From a virus, in the IMG/VR virus record IMGVR_UViG_3300025889_000121, positions 1 to 61,938 of that record: a stretch of 61,938 bases of DNA, one strand, 5' to 3'. A program made the position numbers and the translations under genes. This document shows positions 57,240-61,938 of this stretch, one piece after another. The stretch's first letter is position 1, and every line of letters begins with the position of its first letter. The notes beneath the pieces were generated by a model that saw only the letters and a program-made list of their open reading frames with translations, was not told the DNA's origin and made no database searches.

Positions 57240-60075
57240 TTATAGGCATATCCATATTTAAATTTTGTGGTTGTAACTCTTCAAAATTCGTTGAGTCAAT
57301 CCATAAACATCTCACACTAGGACCACTTATATCTAATCCTTTATGTAAGACTTTAGGATGACTAGATTGTTTAATCGCTTTGCTTTCTTTTAATCCTTTT
57401 ACAAAATCTGTGTATTCTACTTGTTTTTCTTTTAAATAATCTCGCATTACAGCAACAGGTATGTATATAGTTTTAGTATCAGGTTCTGATCTTACTTTTA
57501 AACCTAGTGTGGGTTTGTGTATTGGTAGTTCTTGTATGCCCGCTCTATTATCTGCCGCATTGTTTATTACCAAAGTATAGGGTCGATTCGCTAGTAAGAA
57601 GTTACCTAGAGTTTCAATAGCATCAAAGTCTCTTTCTATTACTTCTTGTTTGTTCTTTTTGTATTCTTTAGCCATAGCTTCGTATACAGGTTCTATAGGT
57701 ATATTATGTATGCCTAATTTTTTAGCAATTATAGCACCTAAGAAAACTGCTGCAAATAACACAGAAAACTTTCTATCAGGACTAGGAATTTTAAACTCTT
57801 TATCTATTTTCTTTTGCAGTTCACCTAAACTCTTTTTAATTTGGTCAACGTTTTGTATAAGATATTGAGAATATACTTCGCCTGCATGCCCATAGTTTTC
57901 TATAAACAAACTTGTGTATTCATCTGCTTCTTCTTTTGTATACACAGTATCCATATCAATTGTCATTTGAAAGAACCTTGCAATATCACCACTAGCTTTT
58001 GCTCGTCTAGCTAATGTAACTGTTCTAAAGTCAGTGTTACTAGATACAACCAATATTAAGTTAAATGTTGTATCGTTTACCCTTTCTTTGTTAGCTCCTC
58101 CACTACCTAGTCTATTCTTTCCACGGCCTGTTGCAACAAACTTTAGCAATTCATGTAAGTTGTCCGGTTGTAGATTAGTCATTTCATCTACTGTTGTTGG
58201 TAAGTTATTCATATACCCTAATCTATTAACAATAGAGTTTTCAGTATCACCCCATAAGTTTATTAGTTTGGCGCCTATATCAGGGTTGCCTATAACACTT
58301 GTAATTGCTTGTAATATAGACGTTTTACCTTGACCAGATTCAGGATTATATAAGTTAACTACTGCAGATTTTTCTTTTTGTTTAAAGAAAGGCATTAAGA
58401 AAGAACCAAAAGCACAGAAGAAAGCAAATGCTCGTAGCTCCATGCCAGGTTTTTCATACATTGAAATACCTTTTTTCCAAAGTTCGTAGCTACCTTTTTT
58501 AGATAAAGTGCTATTAAATTCTTTTGTGTCTTCTGATACAGGCACATATTTAATACCAAAAGCACTGATTTCTCTATTACCAATAAGTATTTTGTTTTTT
58601 ATATCCCCTACATTCCAACCATATTGCTTATACATTTCAGAAGCTTTCTTAGTTTTTTGTTGGTTTTTAATGCAAGATATTATGTATTCAGTTAATAAAC
58701 TTATTCTTTTAGCGTTCTCTACTATGCCTGCGTCAACTAAAATTTGTTTAGCTTTATCAGGAGACAGAAGATCAGAAGTTCTAGCTATAAACTCTCTAAC
58801 CCCATCGTGTGGTAAATGTAATTTAAACCATGCGCTTTCGCCTGATGCTGCATCGTGTAATCTTTCTACTAAATAAAAGTCATGTTCATATATTAATAAC
58901 CCATCTTCATCATCTTCATCAACGTTTCGGTATACACCGCCATTTTTGCCCCTAAAATAAGGGTATGGGTAGTCAGGTATATGATATGTTACCTTTTCTT
59001 TTAACTCTTCACTAACGGCCTCTACAGCGTTTTCAGCGCCCTTTGCTCTAGCTATTATCCTTCCTAGTTGTATTGGGGTATTAATTTTGCCTTTGTGTTT
59101 GCAGTTTTTACACCCTTCAGGACGTAATGATTCAAATTGTTTACATGTGTGCGGAGCAGGTATTTGCTCTGCTTTGTCTACAGTTTTTTGGTAATCATAG
59201 TCAATATGACGTTTAGATATTGTGTGTATAGCTATTTCTCTATCTTCACAAAAATTAGCTATAGATAATCCTGATCGCCATAAGGGTTCTTCAACTGTAG
59301 TTTGATTGAGCATTATGTGCTCTAGTTGAGGACAGCCTTCTTTAGCTATAATCTTGTCAATTATCTTTTTGAATTTTGCTGAGTGATTACCTAAAATAGC
59401 TTTAGTTGCAGGATCTAAATCTCTTCTAGGTTTCTTTTGTGTTACAACATCTATAGGTATTAGATTAACTAAGTCATCAAATGCATACTGTTTACTAACA
59501 TTTAATACAGCAACATCTTTTGGGTTGTTAATATCTTTAAAGTTCTTTGTAGCAGGCACACGGAGTATTCTTGAAGTATCAGCTGTGCATGCATGATCAG
59601 CATGAAGCTTATGCTTTATGCACAAAAACTTAAACCCCTCTGCAACAGGTTTCCAAATCTCTTTGTCTACAGCCTCCATAAAAGGCCAATAGCAATGGAC
59701 GCCGTTGCCTGAGTCTACTATTGTAGGTTCAGGTAAATTGGTAGCATCTGTGAACGCTCTAAGCGCAACTAAAGCAGCATCTTTAGTTTTGTAGTCTTTA
59801 TACTTTCTTTTCTTTTCATCAAAGCCACAATCAATATCTAGCCATAGACATTTCTGTTCTTTAGCGTTAGCTGATTGTCTGTTTGCATTAGATAACCAAG
59901 TTGACATCGTGAAATATACATCTTGGTTATCCTTAAGAAAATTATTGACAACTGCGTTAGCTTTGTTCAATGTATCAACAAACTTAGGCTGAACTATGTT
60001 TTGTTGATCTTTTCCTACTATGCAATAATACCCGCTGTCAGGTAGTATGTGTTTTAAAAATTCTAATGATTGCAT
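57229..60075 (-). CDS. Primase-helicase with AEP primase and SF3-like ATPase (948 aa)
   Basis: The N-terminal AEP/RepB-like primase has CLWLDIDCG (D80, D82) and SGNGVHCYW (H127). A zinc segment (CKQFESLRPEGCKNCKHKG) follows. The C-terminal DUF927-like ATPase has Walker A ESGQGKTS (G583-K584-T585) and Walker B TVDEMT (D630, E631). I use ATG 60075; the open frame begins at a GTG just before. It should prime and unwind at the phage fork with the family A polymerase. Confidence 0.85.
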   Translation of the reverse strand: MQSLEFLKHILPDSGYYCIVGKDQQNIVQPKFVDTLNKANAVVNNFLKDNQDVYFTMSTWLSNANRQSANAKEQKCLWLDIDCGFDEKKRKYKDYKTKDAALVALRAFTDATNLPEPTIVDSGNGVHCYWPFMEAVDKEIWKPVAEGFKFLCIKHKLHADHACTADTSRILRVPATKNFKDINNPKDVAVLNVSKQYAFDDLVNLIPIDVVTQKKPRRDLDPATKAILGNHSAKFKKIIDKIIAKEGCPQLEHIMLNQTTVEEPLWRSGLSIANFCEDREIAIHTISKRHIDYDYQKTVDKAEQIPAPHTCKQFESLRPEGCKNCKHKGKINTPIQLGRIIARAKGAENAVEAVSEELKEKVTYHIPDYPYPYFRGKNGGVYRNVDEDDEDGLLIYEHDFYLVERLHDAASGESAWFKLHLPHDGVREFIARTSDLLSPDKAKQILVDAGIVENAKRISLLTEYIISCIKNQQKTKKASEMYKQYGWNVGDIKNKILIGNREISAFGIKYVPVSEDTKEFNSTLSKKGSYELWKKGISMYEKPGMELRAFAFFCAFGSFLMPFFKQKEKSAVVNLYNPESGQGKTSILQAITSVIGNPDIGAKLINLWGDTENSIVNRLGYMNNLPTTVDEMTNLQPDNLHELLKFVATGRGKNRLGSGGANKERVNDTTFNLILVVSSNTDFRTVTLARRAKASGDIARFFQMTIDMDTVYTKEEADEYTSLFIENYGHAGEVYSQYLIQNVDQIKKSLGELQKKIDKEFKIPSPDRKFSVLFAAVFLGAIIAKKLGIHNIPIEPVYEAMAKEYKKNKQEVIERDFDAIETLGNFLLANRPYTLVINNAADNRAGIQELPIHKPTLGLKVRSEPDTKTIYIPVAVMRDYLKEKQVEYTDFVKGLKESKAIKQSSHPKVLHKGLDISGPSVRCLWIDSTNFEELQPQNLNMDMPINVN

Positions 60076-60087
60076 CACCTTCTCACA

Positions 60088-60318
60088 TTATAAAGTTTCA
60101 ATTTCTTGAATTAGCTGTGTAACTAAATCCTCCTTGTTTTTTGCAGGCTTTGATTTACCTGTAAACCAATCATAGATGGCTTGTCGAGAAATCTTTAACC
60201 TTTCAGCTAGCTTTATAACGGAATACTTCTTTTGTATACATACAGCACCTAGTTTTACACCTAAACTAGGCTCTGCACTTTGGTTAGCTTCTATTACAAT
60301 TTGTGAATATCCTCTCAT
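60088..60318 (-). CDS. XRE-type DNA-binding protein (76 aa)
   Basis: The HTH is SVIKLAERLKISRQAIYDWFTGKSKP. I use ATG 60318, four bases after AGGGGG; the frame extends to a TTG at 60336 inside the previous gene. It differs from the two XRE regulators at 13695-14173. Its place directly before the primase suggests an origin- or operon-binding role. Confidence 0.75.
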   Translation of the reverse strand: MRGYSQIVIEANQSAEPSLGVKLGAVCIQKKYSVIKLAERLKISRQAIYDWFTGKSKPAKNKEDLVTQLIQEIETL

Positions 60319-60326
60319 ACTACCCC

Positions 60327-61229
60327 CTATTGCCAATCAGAAACTAGGTCATCTAAACTAAGATCGCCTGTATCAGCTTTAGGTGGTTCAGCTTTAGGCT
60401 CCTCTGCTTTTGCAGGGGCAGGTTCAGGTTTTGTTTCTGCTTTAGGTGGTTCAGCTTCTTCAATTTGAGGAGCAGCGGGTGGTTGCTTAGTAAAAGCATC
60501 GCCCTCTTCCTCATCATTGTTTGTGCTTACAGTTAATGTAATTGCTCTTTTTGCATCATCAGAATTACTTTTTTCTGTGCATAATGCATACTCTTCATCA
60601 TTTAAAACTCTGATAGGTTTAAAACCTACTTTTGTGCTAGATGAATCCATGTCAAAAGACATACGAGAAACTACAGACATAAGGTTTTGTCCATTTGCTC
60701 TAACGTAATCTGTGTATTCGTGTAGTGGTTTACGTTCAGCAGAGCCATTACCAAAGATTGATTGTGCAGGTAGTGTTACTTGAAATACATCACCATGCAA
60801 ATCATCTGCTCTAACTACTGCAATACGTCTACTAAATCTACAAGCTTTAGTTCCGTTAGGACCAGAACCTTTTACATTTTTTGGACACTCGGCACATGTC
60901 GAAGATTGCGGACTGTTAACTGTAGGATCAGGTTTTACGCTGTCTTGAGTCCAACAAGCAGGTGGTGAAAGCTTTTCGCCTGGCTTGTATTCTCCTGCAA
61001 AATACATTCTGTGGACGCTTGGTGATGCGTTCACAATAACAACATCTAAATGTCTTGCATCAGATTTGTCGATCTCTTTACCATTCACCATTAGTCTAAA
61101 TACATTATTACGTATAGATATACGTTTAGATGTAATTGAACTGCCAGTGATGTTTTTAGTAAAGCCATCATCTCTTGGTCCAGTAGTAGCTACTGCACCA
61201 CTTTGAAATATATCTACTTCGGTGTTCAT
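60327..61229 (-). CDS. Putative single-stranded DNA-binding protein (300 aa)
   Basis: A strand-rich core with a four-cysteine zinc site (CWTQ, CAECPKN, KACRF) is followed by a Pro/Ala/Glu linker (PKAETKPEPAPAKAEEPK) and an acidic end (GDLSLDDLVSDWQ). That tail is typical of SSB-like proteins, which use it to recruit partners. The neighbouring primase-helicase and helicase support a fork role. The family match is from pattern only. Confidence 0.68.
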   Translation of the reverse strand: MNTEVDIFQSGAVATTGPRDDGFTKNITGSSITSKRISIRNNVFRLMVNGKEIDKSDARHLDVVIVNASPSVHRMYFAGEYKPGEKLSPPACWTQDSVKPDPTVNSPQSSTCAECPKNVKGSGPNGTKACRFSRRIAVVRADDLHGDVFQVTLPAQSIFGNGSAERKPLHEYTDYVRANGQNLMSVVSRMSFDMDSSSTKVGFKPIRVLNDEEYALCTEKSNSDDAKRAITLTVSTNNDEEEGDAFTKQPPAAPQIEEAEPPKAETKPEPAPAKAEEPKAEPPKADTGDLSLDDLVSDWQ

Positions 61230-61636
61230 ACGTTCTCCTTCTTAGTGTTTTTGCGTATAGCGACTGTATATTCGCTCGTTGACTGTAAGCCAGGGGGCAG
61301 TAAATCAGGATTATCTGATATAAACTCTTTTACATTACCTTGGCAAAGTCGTTTTTCCATTAACTCTAATGCGTTGTGTTGCTTTAAAAAATCATACATA
61401 CTAGGCCAATCATTAGTCCAGTATCTTGTTTTTAAAGATCTAGTTAATGTTCCAACAGTGGTTTTAATACTTGATACGTTAAGACGTTCACAAACATCAT
61501 TCAATGCGTTTTGAACTTGTGCTCTCTTTTCTTTGATTTCTTTAATCTCAGATTCTAACGTAGCTATCTTCTCTCGCATATTGATGTCTGCTTGCATCAA
61601 ACGTTCAAGCTTGTTATCGTCTTCGTTTAAATCCAT
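61226..61636 (-). CDS. Conserved phage protein with coiled coil (136 aa)
   Basis: The N-terminus is a coiled coil (LMQADINMREKIATLESEIKEIKEKRAQVQ). The C-terminal half (LTRSLKTRYWTNDWPSMYDFLKQHNALELMEKRLCQGNVKEFI...PDLLPPGL) belongs to a family common beside SSB genes in environmental phages, as I recall. Its stop overlaps the SSB-like start. GGAGA precedes the ATG. The function is unknown. Confidence 0.72.
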   Translation of the reverse strand: MDLNEDDNKLERLMQADINMREKIATLESEIKEIKEKRAQVQNALNDVCERLNVSSIKTTVGTLTRSLKTRYWTNDWPSMYDFLKQHNALELMEKRLCQGNVKEFISDNPDLLPPGLQSTSEYTVAIRKNTKKENV

Positions 61637-61667
61637 TGCCTCTCCTTAAAATACTTGGACATTTAAT

Positions 61668-61694
61668 ATTATAACCAAATATTAACTCTGTCAA
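61668..61694 (-). promoter_or_regulatory. Sigma70 promoter for the replication operon
   Basis: On the minus strand, TTGACA (61694-61689) and TATAAT (61673-61668) with a 15-base spacer; a TAATAT two bases on gives 17. It lies between the helicase stop and the 61636 start. It has no copy of the 30-base palindrome, unlike the promoters at 10649, 13665 and 15722. Confidence 0.7.
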
Positions 61695-61697
61695 GTA

Positions 61698-61938
61698 TTA
61701 TATTCCTAATTCTTCTTTAAACAAATCAATAAGCTTATCGTGGTTTTTTATTTTTGATCTTAAATACTGATACAAACGTTTTTCGTTTTCTGATCCTTGT
61801 AAGTTTACAACGGTCATCGGATTCTTTTGTCCTGCTCTATCAATCCTAGCACAACATTGAATATAAGTTTCTACTGATGTGACAGGTGTCCAAAATACAA
61901 CTACGTTAGCTGCGTGTAGTGTAATACCATGAGACGCA
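61698..61938 (-). CDS. SNF2-type helicase, C-terminal part (runs off the right edge)
   Basis: The last 79 residues include SHGITLHAANVVVFW and motif VI QCCARIDRAGQKN, then VVNLQGSENEKRLYQYL, typical of SNF2/SF2 helicases. The ATPase domain lies outside the window. It is likely a fork-remodelling helicase of the replication operon. Confidence 0.85.
   Translation of the reverse strand, partial: ASHGITLHAANVVVFWTPVTSVETYIQCCARIDRAGQKNPMTVVNLQGSENEKRLYQYLRSKIKNHDKLIDLFKEELGI

Noticed and set aside
1-61938. CRISPR arrays, insertion sequences, attachment sites
   Set aside because: Repeats found are intragenic fibre repeats, operator-like palindromes or iterons; none has spacer structure, transposase or integrase.

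Overview
The window is most of the genome of a tailed, podovirus-like double-stranded DNA phage. The evidence is one long rightward block that starts with terminase and portal genes and ends with giant internal virion proteins, flanked by leftward blocks of DNA metabolism and small early genes. No bacterial housekeeping gene, rRNA, tRNA, CRISPR array, insertion sequence or integrase was seen. The DNA is AT-rich. Promoters are of sigma70 type (TTGACA, 17 bases, TATAAT-like) and no phage RNA polymerase was found, so the host is probably a Gram-negative bacterium whose own polymerase transcribes the phage. A PqqA-like gene and the family of the capsid and tail genes suggest an aquatic host that makes the cofactor PQQ, such as a methylotroph or another PQQ-producing proteobacterium. 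That host call is inference. Both ends cut through genes, and the helicase at the right end lacks its N-terminus, so the genome is larger than this window.

Layout. Positions 1-14173 (minus strand) hold early genes: two tandem XRE-type regulators, a run of small proteins, a MoxR ATPase / VWA-metallopeptidase module, a VRR-NUC nuclease, a family A DNA polymerase, a RecB/Cas4-like nuclease, an HNH-like protein and a 2-oxoglutarate oxygenase. Positions 14180-15010 are a repeat-rich control region and likely replication origin. Positions 15011-15622 (minus) hold one isolated gene with its own promoter and terminator. Positions 16193-24861 (plus) are the packaging and head genes: small and large terminase, portal, a GroES-like protein, an HNH insertion, scaffold, decoration and capsid. 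Positions 24862-25330 hold a small cassette carrying a 23-codon pqqA-like gene between two terminators, then a structured RNA candidate. Positions 25331-33285 hold small basic proteins, head-tail adaptors and repeat proteins. Positions 33312-41488 are a collar fibre and three related fibre genes with glycine-rich tips, each originally followed by a small partner gene. Positions 41504-43596 hold a tandem 2OG oxygenase, holin and endolysin. Positions 43583-57050 hold tail and internal virion proteins. Positions 57045-61938 (minus) hold the primase-helicase, a second type of XRE regulator, a probable ssDNA-binding protein and a helicase fragment.

The points of most interest are these. (1) A phage-borne PqqA precursor peptide in its own transcription cassette. 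(2) Six copies of a 30-base imperfect palindrome, each 14-34 bases upstream of a leftward start codon. Three follow directly on perfect sigma70 promoters and three abut the stop codon of the preceding gene. The outermost base pair covaries (G-C, A-T, C-G), which fits an RNA hairpin or a dyad binding site used as a shared control element of the early regulon. (3) A regulator pair whose promoter carries a GCGACA-N3-TGTCGC operator in its spacer, repeated at several nearby sites. (4) A 38-residue peptide that is about one third tryptophan.
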